From Allofrancisella frigidaquae (lineage in GTDB: Bacteria; Pseudomonadota; Gammaproteobacteria; Francisellales; Francisellaceae): a stretch of DNA of 64,000 bases. Of this stretch, positions 1 to 9,421 are shown in pieces (position 1 is the first letter of the stretch; each line of letters begins with the position of its first letter). Position numbers and translations under genes: made by a program. Location: the NCBI RefSeq assembly GCF_012222825.1, contig NZ_CP038017.1, positions 1,610,181 to 1,674,180 of the forward strand, written 5' to 3'. The notes under the pieces were generated by a model that made no database searches, was not told the origin of the DNA, and was given only the letters and a program-made list of their open reading frames with translations.

Positions 1-528
1 CCTGTTAGACAAATAATGATGGATAGACAACAACAGTATCATCTGGTTAGAGGAGACTTCAAAATAGCTGCAAACCTAGTTGCTATGGTAGTAACTAATT
101 CTGAGGGTAAAAAACAAATTAAAGTCGCTTATACTGTTAATTTCCCTGACGTAGTGAAAAAATACAACGCAAACTTAAGGCCTTTTGTTATAGACCCTGC
201 ATACCTATACACTCATATGACTATGGATGCTGTACACGAAGCTCAATATGCACAAAAAAATGTTCATAAAAGTCAGAAAAAAGTAACTAAAGAGGTTGAT
301 AATTACCTAAAAAAGATTGTTGATGAAGAAACAAATAATAGCCAACAAAGTAGCTCTATAGATACAGAAATTACTCAAATGGTGGCTAGCTTAAATAATG
401 ACGATAGTTTAGTAACAAATATGGTTAGTAGTAGTAGCAACGTTGATAATTCCACTATCACTAAATCTGATAGCTCCAAACCTAATAAAGAGCCTTCAAG
501 CGTAACTACTACATCTAACAATAGCTAA
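1..528 (+). CDS. Hypothetical protein, 5'-truncated by window edge
   Basis: The reading frame is open from base 1 (Pro-Val-Arg-Gln-Ile precede the first Met at base 16), so the gene probably starts outside the window. About 100 residues look like a folded basic domain. After about residue 105 the tail is rich in Ser, Asn and Thr and looks disordered. No membrane segment or recognisable catalytic motif is visible in this part. I do not recognise the family. The gene ends about 155 bp before a lipoprotein gene on the same strand. Confidence 0.6.
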   Translation, partial: PVRQIMMDRQQQYHLVRGDFKIAANLVAMVVTNSEGKKQIKVAYTVNFPDVVKKYNANLRPFVIDPAYLYTHMTMDAVHEAQYAQKNVHKSQKKVTKEVDNYLKKIVDEETNNSQQSSSIDTEITQMVASLNNDDSLVTNMVSSSSNVDNSTITKSDSSKPNKEPSSVTTTSNNS

Positions 529-684
529 AATACCCTACTAATTTACAAAACTACTAGGTTCCATGAACAAAAAATTATCCATCATTAGTATCTATATTTA
601 TTTTTGTCTACAGAATCTAGTTAATTTACAAAGCCTAAATACTACTATAAAATCTAAACATTAAACTATAAATCAAGCAATACA

Positions 685-1092
685 ATGAAAAAAGTCAAAC
701 TTTTAGCATATACATTAGCTACACTTACCCTAGTTAGCTGCTCAAATAATGCTAGTCTTTCTAATGATTTAAATTCCACTAGCGAGTCTATAGTTAGGTT
801 TGTAAATGGTACTTTTTCTGCAGAAATAGATAACACAAGTATCCAAAGCGTCTACAATGCTACAGGGTTAGCTCTTAGCAATGATGGTAGTTATGATATT
901 AAAAAGAGCTACATAAAAGACGATTACGCTGAAATATCTGGTATTGTTAAACCTGGCAAAGACCCTTTTGAAGTAAAAATGATAAAGGACAACAGTGACA
1001 TAGTAAATATATATCTCAAAATAGGTACTTTTGGTGATAAAAAAGCTTATGTAAATTTGTTAGCTGATATAAGAAATAACTTAGGTCGATAA
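685..1092 (+). CDS. Small predicted lipoprotein (DUF3568-like?)
   Basis: This 135-residue protein begins with a Lys-rich n-region, a hydrophobic stretch and a lipobox, Leu-Val-Ser-Cys, with the lipidated Cys at about residue 19. It should be exported and anchored in a membrane. The mature part is short, with a segment VNGTFSAEIDNTSIQSVYNA that resembles small periplasmic lipoproteins annotated as DUF3568. That family match is a weak guess and the function is unknown. It lies 10 bp upstream of pdxY on the same strand and may be co-transcribed with it. Confidence 0.75.
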   Translation: MKKVKLLAYTLATLTLVSCSNNASLSNDLNSTSESIVRFVNGTFSAEIDNTSIQSVYNATGLALSNDGSYDIKKSYIKDDYAEISGIVKPGKDPFEVKMIKDNSDIVNIYLKIGTFGDKKAYVNLLADIRNNLGR

Positions 1093-1102
1093 AATAATAG
1101 TA

Positions 1103-1963
1103 ATGGCTTTGATCAAAAAAACTCCGCGAATCCTTTCTATACAATCACATGTCGCTTATGGTTACGCAGGTAACAAAGCTGCTATCTTCCCGATGCAAAA
1201 GCTTGGGATAGAAGTATCTCCTATTTATACAGTTCAATTATCTAACCATACTCAGTATCCACACTACAAGGGATCTTTTTTTAATGCAAAAGAGATCCAG
1301 AATGTTATTGATGGTATGGTTGCAAATAACTTTTTGACTAAACATGATGCGGTGCTTTCTGGCTACATTGGGGATACTGAAGTTGCTAAAGTTATTGCCA
1401 ATACAGTCAAGGTCATTAAAAATGATAATCAAAATGCTCTATATTGCTGTGACCCAGTATTTGGAGACATCTACGACACGGGTAACCAGCAAGGACGTAT
1501 TTTTGCAACAAAAGAACATCCTAATATTTTCTTAGAATATTTATTGCCTATAGCTGATATTATTACCCCGAACTTATTTGAGCTTTCTATACTAAGTGAT
1601 ACAAAAATTAAAAATTTTAATGATATTATCGAAGCTTGTAAAAATCTAATAATTAAAATTAAAAATCCAAATCAAATAATTATTATTACAAGCACATCTT
1701 TTGATAACTCTAAAACTGGTATTGCAATATACCATAAAAATAAGTTTAAATATTTAGAGTCTCGAAAATATAAAGTTCAACCCTACGTAAGTGGTTCTGG
1801 AGATATCACAGCTGCGATGTTCTTAAGCTATATTTTAAAAGGTAAAGACTTTTTTCAAGCTTTAAATAAAGTAATCAAATGTTTAGATGGTATATTTAAA
1901 ACCACCTATGAGTTAAATACTAATGAATTAGCTCTAATACAAGCACAAAGGTATATTAAATAA
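1103..1963 (+). CDS. pdxY: Pyridoxal kinase PdxY
   Basis: PdxY phosphorylates pyridoxal with ATP to make pyridoxal 5'-phosphate (vitamin B6 salvage, cytoplasm). At 286 residues it matches the usual length of about 287. The N-terminal segment IQSHVAYGYAGNKAA, then TVQLSNHTQY and DAVLSGYIG, are classic PdxY/PdxK segments. The ribokinase-fold anion-hole motif GSGD is present, with its catalytic Asp near residue 234. No good ribosome binding site precedes the ATG, but this start gives a normal N-terminus. It sits in a same-strand row with a lipoprotein gene 10 bp upstream and a radical-SAM gene 2 bp downstream, so the three are probably one transcript. Confidence 0.92.
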   Translation: MALIKKTPRILSIQSHVAYGYAGNKAAIFPMQKLGIEVSPIYTVQLSNHTQYPHYKGSFFNAKEIQNVIDGMVANNFLTKHDAVLSGYIGDTEVAKVIANTVKVIKNDNQNALYCCDPVFGDIYDTGNQQGRIFATKEHPNIFLEYLLPIADIITPNLFELSILSDTKIKNFNDIIEACKNLIIKIKNPNQIIIITSTSFDNSKTGIAIYHKNKFKYLESRKYKVQPYVSGSGDITAAMFLSYILKGKDFFQALNKVIKCLDGIFKTTYELNTNELALIQAQRYIK

Positions 1964-1965
1964 TT

Positions 1966-2658
1966 ATGCAACGCTATAGTAAGATAACAAACGTTCATCG
2001 TTATAAACGAGAAATAGTACTTCTAAAAAGCCGTCCTTGTGCTTATGGAAAATGCTCATTTTGTGACTATATTCTAGATAACTCCAAAAATACCGATGAA
2101 ATTAATTCGATAAACCTCAAAGTTCTAGAAAATGTAACTGGTGAATTTGGCATTTTAGAAATTATCAATTCTGGCAATATTTTTGAGCTACCTCTAAAAA
2201 CAAAAAGCTATATAAAACAAATCATTAAAGAAAAGAATATTAATCTTCTTTTTGTCGAAGCACACTGGATGTACAAAGACCATCTACACAAAATAAAAGA
2301 TATCTTTGAAACTAATATATTTATAAAAACAGGATTAGAAAGCTTCGATTATGATTTCAGGGAAAATATTCTGAAGAAAGGTTTTAACTATCAATCACTG
2401 ACTGAACTTAGTAACCTATTTGATTCTGTCTGCTTACTAATAGGTGTAAAAGGACAAACTAAAGAAATTATACGAAAAGATATTGAGATAGCAAAAACAT
2501 ATTTTAACCATACAACTATAAATATCTATAAGAACAACACCACTCACATTAAAGCCGATGATGAGTTAAAAAAATGGTTTTTAGAAGAGTACATCTACTT
2601 ATACAATGATCCGCAATTCGAAATATTAGTTGATAATACAGATTTTGGCGTAGGTTAA
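1966..2658 (+). CDS. Small radical SAM-like protein, function unknown
   Basis: This 230-residue protein has a cysteine cluster C25-x4-C30-x2-C33 (PCAYGKCSFCDY). The spacing is a variant of the radical-SAM CxxxCxxC motif and would bind a [4Fe-4S] cluster and S-adenosylmethionine. The rest resembles a short partial TIM barrel (segments LEIINSGNIFELP, INLLFVEAHW and FIKTGLESFDYDFREN) with no extra C-terminal cluster. It starts 2 bp after pdxY stops, so translational coupling is likely. The substrate cannot be read from the sequence. Coupling to pdxY may mean a cofactor-salvage role, but that is inference. Confidence 0.7.
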   Translation: MQRYSKITNVHRYKREIVLLKSRPCAYGKCSFCDYILDNSKNTDEINSINLKVLENVTGEFGILEIINSGNIFELPLKTKSYIKQIIKEKNINLLFVEAHWMYKDHLHKIKDIFETNIFIKTGLESFDYDFRENILKKGFNYQSLTELSNLFDSVCLLIGVKGQTKEIIRKDIEIAKTYFNHTTINIYKNNTTHIKADDELKKWFLEEYIYLYNDPQFEILVDNTDFGVG

Positions 2659-2712
2659 GTAAAAATTTTTTAATAACTTATTTTTTATGAAGTCAAATAT
2701 CAAAAAACATGT

Positions 2713-2718
2713 TATAAT
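2713..2718 (+). promoter_or_regulatory. Extended -10 promoter for lpxD
   Basis: A perfect TATAAT is preceded by TG one base upstream (TGnTATAAT, extended -10) about 35 bp before the lpxD start. No convincing -35 box is visible, as is usual for extended -10 promoters. It gives lpxD a promoter of its own, separate from the pdxY group. Confidence 0.5.
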
Positions 2719-2754
2719 ATGGTTAAATAAATTAATATATGAGGGGAAATTTAC

Positions 2755-3798
2755 TTGAAATATACAATACAGCAAATTGCTGAGCAAATTGGTGGAGAAA
2801 TAATTAACTTTACCTCTAATGATAACTTTCATATTTCTGGCTTAAATTACGCTAACCAAGCTAAAAATGGCGATTTAACCTTAATAGATAAAAATGAACA
2901 TATTAAACTCTGGCAATATTCTAATGCTAGCGCCGCAATCATTAGTAAAGATTTACGCGATATAGGAAATATTAATAATAAACCATTAATTGTTGTACAT
3001 AATGCTGATTTAGCTATGGCAAAAGCTTTAGAGTTATTTTCTAAACCCAACCCGGAACAAAATGGTATTCATAAAAAAGCTGTCATCGAACCTACAGCAA
3101 CTATCGGGGCCAACGTTTCTATTGGTCCTGGAGCTTACATAGGCAAAAACGTAGTTATTGGTGATAATACTATCATATATGCAAATGTAAGCATCTATGA
3201 TGAAGCTACTATCGGACAAAATTGTATTATATGGCCAAACGTTACTATTAGAGAAAGAACCCAAATAGGACACTTTTGCAGGCTTTATTCAAATTGCTCC
3301 ATAGGTAGTGACGGTTTTGGATATAGACCATCAGAAGATGGTAGAAGCATAGTAAGAATCCCACATATCGGAAATGTAGTTATAGGTAACTATGTTGATA
3401 TTGGCTCCTCAACATGTATAGACATTGCTAAGTTTGGTTCAACCATTATAGGTGACTTTACAAAGATCGATAACCTTGTACAGATAGGTCATAACGTAAT
3501 TATTGGAAAAGGTTGTATGATTTGTGGTCAAGCTGGAATTAGCGGTTCTGTAACTATTGGTGATGGAGCTATAATTGCAGGCAATGCTGGTATTAAAGAT
3601 CATACCAATATAGGAGCTGGTGCTAGAATTGGCGCTAAATCAGGTGTTATGAAAGATGTACCTGCTGGCCAAAGCCAGATGGGTTACCCTGCTTGTGAAG
3701 GGCGTGAATTAATGCGTCAATGGGTAGCTATTAAGCAGCTTCCAGAGACTATGAAAAAATTAAAAGCTTTAGCAAAAAGCTTAAATATCGATTTATAA
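2755..3798 (+). CDS. lpxD2: UDP-3-O-acylglucosamine N-acyltransferase LpxD (probably the LpxD2 paralogue)
   Basis: LpxD adds the 3-hydroxyacyl chain to the amino group of UDP-3-O-acyl-glucosamine in lipid A synthesis. The 347-residue protein has an N-terminal uridine-binding domain (about 1-100), a left-handed beta-helix of hexapeptide repeats (about 105-300; many IG-x-x-x-x turns) and a C-terminal helical tail. The catalytic His is H246 in QIGHNV. Translation starts at TTG, preceded by GAGGGG at 2741-2746 with 8 bp spacing. Francisella is known to have two LpxD enzymes with different acyl-chain and temperature preference. The copy lying alone near cyo, away from fabZ-lpxA-lpxB, is LpxD2; the assignment here rests on that context. 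Confidence 0.9.
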   Translation: MKYTIQQIAEQIGGEIINFTSNDNFHISGLNYANQAKNGDLTLIDKNEHIKLWQYSNASAAIISKDLRDIGNINNKPLIVVHNADLAMAKALELFSKPNPEQNGIHKKAVIEPTATIGANVSIGPGAYIGKNVVIGDNTIIYANVSIYDEATIGQNCIIWPNVTIRERTQIGHFCRLYSNCSIGSDGFGYRPSEDGRSIVRIPHIGNVVIGNYVDIGSSTCIDIAKFGSTIIGDFTKIDNLVQIGHNVIIGKGCMICGQAGISGSVTIGDGAIIAGNAGIKDHTNIGAGARIGAKSGVMKDVPAGQSQMGYPACEGRELMRQWVAIKQLPETMKKLKALAKSLNIDL

Positions 3799-3911
3799 AA
3801 TGGTTTAGCAAATAACTACAATATAAATAGTTAATTGGTTTCTCCATGTAATAGAGAAAAATCGAATAAATTTTATTATGTATTTTTTAACTTAAAATTA
3901 TTAGGAATAAT

Positions 3912-4364
3912 ATGGGTTTGTTAGGTCGAATAATTCATATGATTGGGTTTGAAGTAATTGGCATAATTATTTTTACTCCTATCACCATGTTTATATTAAA
4001 TAAGAATTTTTTGGATACAAGTGTATTAGTCGTTATTATATCTATAATGGCTATGATATGGAATTTCATCTACAACTACCTTTTTGATGTTATAGAAACT
4101 TTTTTGGGTGGACATAGGTCAAAAAGGTATTTTAATGTTAGAATACTACACACACTTTTATTTGAGGTTGTTCTATTAATTATAACCATTCCTTTCATAG
4201 CTTCCTGGCTAAGAATAAGCTTATTCGAAGCATTATTTGTAGATATTGGATTTGTCATATTTTATGTACTTTATGCTTTAGCATATAATTACACTTTTGA
4301 TAAAATTTATTTTAGAATATTTAGGTATAATAACTACACCTATACAGCAACCCTTAACCTATAG
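3912..4364 (+). CDS. PACE-family multidrug efflux protein (AceI-like)
   Basis: This 150-residue inner-membrane protein has four predicted helices arranged as two bacterial transmembrane pair domains. All four family signatures are visible: RIIHMIGFE (residues 6-14), WNFIYNYLFD, RILHTLLFE and a final Tyr/Phe-rich segment ending YNYTFDKIYF. The first-helix Glu (E14) corresponds to the proton-coupling Glu of AceI, the chlorhexidine transporter that defines the family. The natural substrate here is unknown; short-chain diamines and biocides are typical. It converges on cyoE, with the two genes overlapping by 11 bp at their 3' ends. Confidence 0.85.
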   Translation: MGLLGRIIHMIGFEVIGIIIFTPITMFILNKNFLDTSVLVVIISIMAMIWNFIYNYLFDVIETFLGGHRSKRYFNVRILHTLLFEVVLLIITIPFIASWLRISLFEALFVDIGFVIFYVLYALAYNYTFDKIYFRIFRYNNYTYTATLNL

Positions 4365-5202
4365 ATAAACAAATAACTGTAATTACAATAATCGACCACT
4401 TAAAAACTGTTTTTGCAAAATCACGATCACTATCTGTATAAAATGATTTCATAGTTTTATACAACCAAAATATAGCTATCAGTATGCAAACTATAAAAGA
4501 ATAAATATCAGCTGTACCTAAAAGATAAGGTAAACTACAAGAAATTAAAAATAAGATCATATAACTTAGCATTATTTTTTTTGTATAGCTTAATCCCTTA
4601 ACTATAGGCAATAGTGGGATTTGTACATTCTTATAATCTTTGATATATAGTATTGCTATAGCATAAGAGTGTGGAATTTGCCAAAAAAATAGTATTAAAA
4701 ATAATGCAAAAGCATTTAGATCTAGATTATTTACTACAGCCGTATATCCAGCAACTGGAGGAACAGCTCCTGAAATGCCTCCTAACAAAGTAGCATGCAC
4801 TGTAAAACGTTTAGATACAGTGTATATTCCTACATATACTATAAAGCCGATTATAATAATCCATAATGTCAAAGGGTTAACTAATACATACAAGACCACA
4901 CTACTTAATAGGAATAATGCTATTCCAAAAATCATTGCAGATAAAAGACCTATATCATTCGTAACTAAAGGTCGATTTTGGGTCCTTTGCATCTTTGCAT
5001 CGATATCACGGTCAAAGCAATTATTAAAAACACATCCTGACCCTATCATTAAAGCTGTACCGATAATAGTATAAAGATATAAATCTAAATGCGTGAAGCC
5101 TATTTGGCGGTTTGTAGCTAATAAAAAACCACCCGTAAGTGTAATCAAATTCCCGAAAATAATTCCCGGCTTAGTTAACTGAAGATATTTTTTGAAGGAC
5201 AT
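4354..5202 (-). CDS. cyoE: Protoheme IX farnesyltransferase (heme o synthase) CyoE
   Basis: CyoE converts heme b to heme o by adding a farnesyl group and so supplies the oxidase encoded upstream. The 282-residue protein is polytopic, with the UbiA-superfamily motif NNCFDRDIDAKMQRT (aspartates bind Mg-pyrophosphate) and a second loop around YIKDYKNVQIP. It is the last gene of cyoABCDE, 16 bp after cyoD. Its last 11 bp overlap the 3' end of the convergent PACE gene. Confidence 0.93.
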   Translation of the reverse strand: MSFKKYLQLTKPGIIFGNLITLTGGFLLATNRQIGFTHLDLYLYTIIGTALMIGSGCVFNNCFDRDIDAKMQRTQNRPLVTNDIGLLSAMIFGIALFLLSSVVLYVLVNPLTLWIIIIGFIVYVGIYTVSKRFTVHATLLGGISGAVPPVAGYTAVVNNLDLNAFALFLILFFWQIPHSYAIAILYIKDYKNVQIPLLPIVKGLSYTKKIMLSYMILFLISCSLPYLLGTADIYSFIVCILIAIFWLYKTMKSFYTDSDRDFAKTVFKWSIIVITVICLSIG

Positions 5203-5218
5203 AATTAAAAATCAAAAG

Positions 5219-5551
5219 TTACATCATCATGTCATAAAGATCAAACATGATCCAAATAGTACCTGCTACAACGATAAAAACTACTATTAATGCAAATATA
5301 GCACTTATTAGGTTCCAACGTGCTTTTGAATCTGTGCTTAAATGTAAGAAAAATACCAACTGAACGAAAAGCTGTATTAATGCTAGTAAAGCAACAGATA
5401 CACATAAAGCTACTGGTGATAGTAGCTTAAAGCCTACTAATACAAAAGCTATAGTAGTAATCACTACTGATAATATGAACCCTTGTATATAACTTTTATG
5501 AGTACCATATGCTGCACCTGTTTCATGATCATATAAGTGTTCTTTAGCCAT
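5219..5551 (-). CDS. cyoD: Cytochrome o ubiquinol oxidase subunit IV CyoD
   Basis: A small accessory subunit of the bo3 quinol oxidase, 110 residues with three predicted transmembrane helices. The N-terminus (EHLYDHETGAAYGTHKSYIQGF) and the segment LFVQLVFFLHL are typical of the CyoD/COX4 bacterial family. It starts 1 bp after cyoC ends, inside the cyo operon. It helps assemble CuB binding in the complex. Confidence 0.93.
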   Translation of the reverse strand: MAKEHLYDHETGAAYGTHKSYIQGFILSVVITTIAFVLVGFKLLSPVALCVSVALLALIQLFVQLVFFLHLSTDSKARWNLISAIFALIVVFIVVAGTIWIMFDLYDMMM

Positions 5552-5552
5552 A

Positions 5553-6164
5553 TTATATTGCTCCTAACAAATAAACTACTGAGAATACAAATATCCATAC
5601 GATATCTAAGAAATGCCAAAATAAACCTAAATAAGTAAGCTTTGTTTTTGCCATCGGCGTCATACCATACTTTTTAAGTTGCAAAATCATACTCACTATC
5701 CATATAAGACCCATAGATACATGTAATCCATGTGTACCTACCAGTACAAAGAAAGATGATAAAAACGCACTACTTGACCAAGTATGTCCTTCGACGGCTA
5801 GCTCGTAGAACTCATGAACTTCCATAAGTATAAAGCCTAAACCTAAAAAGAAAGTAACCCATAGCCATTTTGTAACATTTTTAATGTTATCAGAGTTGCG
5901 CGATAGCATAGCTAAACCAAAAGTAAAGCTACTAACTAATAAAAGCATAGTTTCTACAAACACATATGGCAAGCTAAATAATTCTTGAGCACCAGCTCCA
6001 CCAAATGTATTTTTATGAAAAACTGCGTAAACAGCAAACAGTGTCGCAAAAAGAACACAGTCGCTCATAATGTAAATCCAAAACCCAAATACGTTTTTAG
6101 AACCATCAAAATGATGGTCGTGTTCGCCTTGGTGATGATGATTATCTACAGTTACTGCACTCAT
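5553..6164 (-). CDS. cyoC: Cytochrome o ubiquinol oxidase subunit III CyoC
   Basis: A heme-copper oxidase subunit III, 203 residues with five predicted helices. The N-terminal tail is His-rich (DNHHHQGEHDHHF) and is followed by GFWIYIMSDCVLFATLFAVY and later LVGTHGLHVSMGLIW, LTYLGLFWHFLDIVWIFVF, all typical of CyoC. Its ATG shares one base with the cyoB stop, so it is translationally coupled to cyoB. Confidence 0.94.
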   Translation of the reverse strand: MSAVTVDNHHHQGEHDHHFDGSKNVFGFWIYIMSDCVLFATLFAVYAVFHKNTFGGAGAQELFSLPYVFVETMLLLVSSFTFGLAMLSRNSDNIKNVTKWLWVTFFLGLGFILMEVHEFYELAVEGHTWSSSAFLSSFFVLVGTHGLHVSMGLIWIVSMILQLKKYGMTPMAKTKLTYLGLFWHFLDIVWIFVFSVVYLLGAI

Positions 6165-8191
6165 TATATCACCCCTTGTGAATTTTTATATTCATTCTCT
6201 ACTTTTTCAACCTCATCTGCTTTGACGTAATAATCAATATCGTAATCAAAAGATCTATATAATACAGTACCTATAATACCTATTACACCAACTGCTGCAA
6301 GCCACCAAATGTGCCACACTGCAGCAAAGCCAAAGACAAAACTGAATACTCCTATAACAAAACCTACAGCTGTATTTCTTGGCATATGAATATCTTCATA
6401 TGACTTAGTCCCATCTTTTGATTCATTTTGGATATCTAAGCTTTTTTGTTTTTGATCCCAAAATGCATCTCTTTCTGATACTACTGGATCATGCGCAAAA
6501 TTGTAGAAAGGTACTGGAGATGGTATAGCCCACTCTAAAGTACGACCGGCACCCCAAGCATCACCAGTAACACGGTTTTCATTCCTATTACGTACACTTA
6601 CTATAATCTGTAGAACTTGGAAGAACACACCTAAAGCAATAATCATTGCTCCAAACCAAGCTACTATCAATAGCGGCTGATATCCAGTTGCTGCATCATA
6701 GTGATAAAGTCTTCTAGTCATACCCATCATACCTAGTATATACAAAGGCATAAACGCTACAAAGAAACCAACTAACCAACACCAAAATGCATATTTACCT
6801 AAACGTTCATTTAGCTTAAAGCCAAATATTTTAGGAAACCAGTAAGTAAGCCCAGCAAAAGCACCAAATACTACACCTCCAATAATAACATTATGGAAAT
6901 GTGCTATTAGAAATACACTATTATGCATTTGGAAATCAACACCTGGTACAGATAATAATACACCTGTCATCCCACCTATTGAGAAAGTCACTATAAAGCC
7001 AACTAACCATAACATCGGTGTAGTAAATGTTATACGTCCTTTGTACATTGTAAATAACCAGTTAAATATTTTCACCCCTGTTGGGATAGCAATAATCATC
7101 GTCATTATACCAAAGAAAGCATTAACATTAGCACTTGCTCCCATTGTAAAGAAGTGATGTAGCCATACGGTAAATGACAAGATAGTAATAACGATACTTG
7201 CCCATACCATGGTTACATACCCAAACAAAGGTTTCTTACAGAAAGTAGCAACAACCTCTGAATATACACCAAACATAGGAAGTACTAAAATGTAAACCTC
7301 TGGATGACCCCATATCCATATTAGGTTGACGTACATCATTTGATCTCCGCCACCAGAAACTGTAAAGAAATGCGTACCAAAATATCTATCTAAAGTTAAT
7401 AAACCTAATGTTACTGTTAACACAGGGAAAGCTGCTATAACTAGTATAACTGAACATAATGAAGCCCATGTAAAAATAGGCATCTTCATCAAAGTCATAC
7501 CTTTACAACGCATTTTAATAATTGTCACAAAGAAGTTAATACCGGTCATTAATGATCCAATACCAGATATTTGTAGCCCCCAAATGTAGTAATCTGTACC
7601 CACAGTAGGGCTATAAGTTATATCTGAAAAAGGAGGGTATGCAAGCCAACCAGCATGAGCAAAATCACCAACAAGTAGTGAAATATTAATAAGCATTGCT
7701 CCAACAACAAAAAGCCAGAAGCTTAAAGAATTCATGTAAGGAAAAGCAACGTCTCTAGCACCAATTTGCAGAGGTATAACCCAGTTCATTAATGCAAATA
7801 TAAGCGGCATCGCCACAAAGAAAATCATGATGACACCATGAGCAGTAAAGATCTGATCAAAGTGTTCTGGTATCAAATAACCAGTACTATCACCTGCCGC
7901 TAAAGCTTGCTGCGTTCTCATCATAGCAGCATCAATAAAGCCTCTAAACAACATGACCAGAGCCACTATTGTATACATTGTTCCTATTTTCTTATGATCG
8001 ATTGTAGTAAACCACTCTCTCCATAAGTAACCCCATTTCTTAAAATAAGTTACTCCACCTAAGACTGCCACACCTGTGATCACAATAAATATGAACATCC
8101 CCAGTATTATCATCTGCTGACTTACTGGCTCATACAGATATGGAAAAACTAAATGTGGATTACTCAGTTTCCCTATCAATGCTTCTAGCAT
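6164..8191 (-). CDS. cyoB: Cytochrome o ubiquinol oxidase subunit I CyoB
   Basis: The catalytic subunit of the bo3 oxidase oxidises ubiquinol, reduces oxygen to water and pumps protons across the inner membrane. The 675 residues cover about 15 helices, close to the E. coli length. Ligand motifs are intact: [11 protein letters not shown] (heme b His), [12 protein letters not shown] (CuB His and the cross-linked Tyr), WLHHFF (two CuB His) and [11 protein letters not shown] (heme o3 and heme b His). It follows cyoA by 30 bp. Confidence 0.96.
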   Translation of the reverse strand: MLEALIGKLSNPHLVFPYLYEPVSQQMIILGMFIFIVITGVAVLGGVTYFKKWGYLWREWFTTIDHKKIGTMYTIVALVMLFRGFIDAAMMRTQQALAAGDSTGYLIPEHFDQIFTAHGVIMIFFVAMPLIFALMNWVIPLQIGARDVAFPYMNSLSFWLFVVGAMLINISLLVGDFAHAGWLAYPPFSDITYSPTVGTDYYIWGLQISGIGSLMTGINFFVTIIKMRCKGMTLMKMPIFTWASLCSVILVIAAFPVLTVTLGLLTLDRYFGTHFFTVSGGGDQMMYVNLIWIWGHPEVYILVLPMFGVYSEVVATFCKKPLFGYVTMVWASIVITILSFTVWLHHFFTMGASANVNAFFGIMTMIIAIPTGVKIFNWLFTMYKGRITFTTPMLWLVGFIVTFSIGGMTGVLLSVPGVDFQMHNSVFLIAHFHNVIIGGVVFGAFAGLTYWFPKIFGFKLNERLGKYAFWCWLVGFFVAFMPLYILGMMGMTRRLYHYDAATGYQPLLIVAWFGAMIIALGVFFQVLQIIVSVRNRNENRVTGDAWGAGRTLEWAIPSPVPFYNFAHDPVVSERDAFWDQKQKSLDIQNESKDGTKSYEDIHMPRNTAVGFVIGVFSFVFGFAAVWHIWWLAAVGVIGIIGTVLYRSFDYDIDYYVKADEVEKVENEYKNSQGVI

Positions 8192-8221
8192 ACTCGTCTC
8201 CTATTTAAATACTACTTATTA

Positions 8222-9118
8222 TTAATGCGACATACTATGGTGCATATGCATATGGTCCATATCACCAGGCTTATAATTTGGCATCATATAAGACATAACG
8301 ATATCATTAAATAAGTTTCCATCAACATGTGAATAGTAAGTTACTGGATCGTCAATAGATTGCTTAACTAAATTCTTCCAGAAATAATCCCATGTTAACG
8401 ACTTATGCTTACCATCTTTAACTTCTTTGACCCATTTATCAAAACTATCTTGATCTGTTACTTTTGTATAAAATTGCATTTCAGCAAAACCTTTACCAGT
8501 GTAGTTAGCAGAAAAACCACGGTATTTACCCTCTTCGGTTGCAAGAATATGCAATTGAGTAGTCATGCCAGTCATAGCGTAAATCTGGCTACCTAGTTCT
8601 GGAATAAAGAAAGAGTTCATGGGTGCAGCTGACGTAATCTTAAAATTCACAGGACGATCCTTTGGAATTTCAATATAATTAATCGTAGCAATATCATACT
8701 GAGGATATATAAACATCCATTTCCAATCTAAAGCAACAACCTCTATGTTTACAGGTTCTTTATCTGACTCTAAAGGCTTATATTGGCTAAGTGAATGTGT
8801 AGTTTTCCACGTAACGATTGCTAATATTAATATAATTATAAAAGGAACCCCCCAGCAGATAACTTCAAGAAGGTTATTATGACACCAGTTTGGACGATAT
8901 TCAGCATTTGTTCCTTCACGGTATCTCCAAGCGAACCAGAGAGTCAAAATAATAACAGGCACAACCACGATAAGCATCAGAAGCACCGCAAATATAAGTA
9001 ATTTTTTCTCTTGTAGCGTGATTACCCCCATAGGGTTCCATATACCACCTTTACAACCCGATAAGGACAAAACTCCTAATATGCTAAACAGTATGATTAA
9101 ACATTTTTTCCAGTTCAT
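8222..9118 (-). CDS. cyoA: Cytochrome o ubiquinol oxidase subunit II CyoA
   Basis: Subunit II of the bo3 oxidase, 298 residues. It has a lipoprotein signal (lipobox Leu-Ser-Gly-Cys at about residue 22), two transmembrane helices and a periplasmic cupredoxin domain. The region that binds CuA in cytochrome c oxidases (around NSFFIPELGSQIYAMTG) lacks the Cys ligands, as expected for a quinol oxidase. It is the first gene of the operon. A Shine-Dalgarno-like GAAGGA lies about 11 bp before the ATG. Confidence 0.94.
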   Translation of the reverse strand: MNWKKCLIILFSILGVLSLSGCKGGIWNPMGVITLQEKKLLIFAVLLMLIVVVPVIILTLWFAWRYREGTNAEYRPNWCHNNLLEVICWGVPFIIILILAIVTWKTTHSLSQYKPLESDKEPVNIEVVALDWKWMFIYPQYDIATINYIEIPKDRPVNFKITSAAPMNSFFIPELGSQIYAMTGMTTQLHILATEEGKYRGFSANYTGKGFAEMQFYTKVTDQDSFDKWVKEVKDGKHKSLTWDYFWKNLVKQSIDDPVTYYSHVDGNLFNDIVMSYMMPNYKPGDMDHMHMHHSMSH

Positions 9119-9314
9119 AGCAAATATATTCCTTCGTCAAATTAAAATTATTAAGTTATTTAACTTACATTATATCAAGAGTAATTATTATATAATACAT
9201 GTTAGAAAAAAAATACCCTCATACAAGTATTTATACAACCTTGATAACCTTCCGCAGAAATATACCATATATGGATTTATGGTCCTAAAAAGACCTTTTA
9301 AGAACGCTAAATTA

Positions 9315-9400
9315 TGGTGCACCGAGTGGGATTTGAACCCACACGTCTTTAAGACACCACCCCCTCAAGATGGCGTGTCTACCAATTCCACCACCGGTGC
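9315..9400 (-). tRNA. leuU: tRNA-Leu (GAG)
   Basis: An 86-nt tRNA starting GCACCGG and ending in an encoded CCA. It has a D-arm (GGTGGAATTGGTAGACAC), an anticodon stem CCATC/GGTGG around loop TTGAGGG (anticodon GAG), a class II variable arm and a T-arm with GGTTCAAATCC. It follows secG by 21 bp on the same strand, the same order as secG-leuU in E. coli, so it is probably processed from the secG transcript. Confidence 0.95.
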
Positions 9401-9421
9401 AATAGATATTTTCTTAGTTAG

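Noticed and set aside
1238..1535. Opposite- and same-strand frames inside pdxY
   Set aside because: They overlap a clear pdxY and show no protein-like features.
3839..3859. TTTCTC/GAGAAA hairpin after lpxD as a terminator
   Set aside because: Only six pairs, a 9-nt loop and no T-run; too weak to call.
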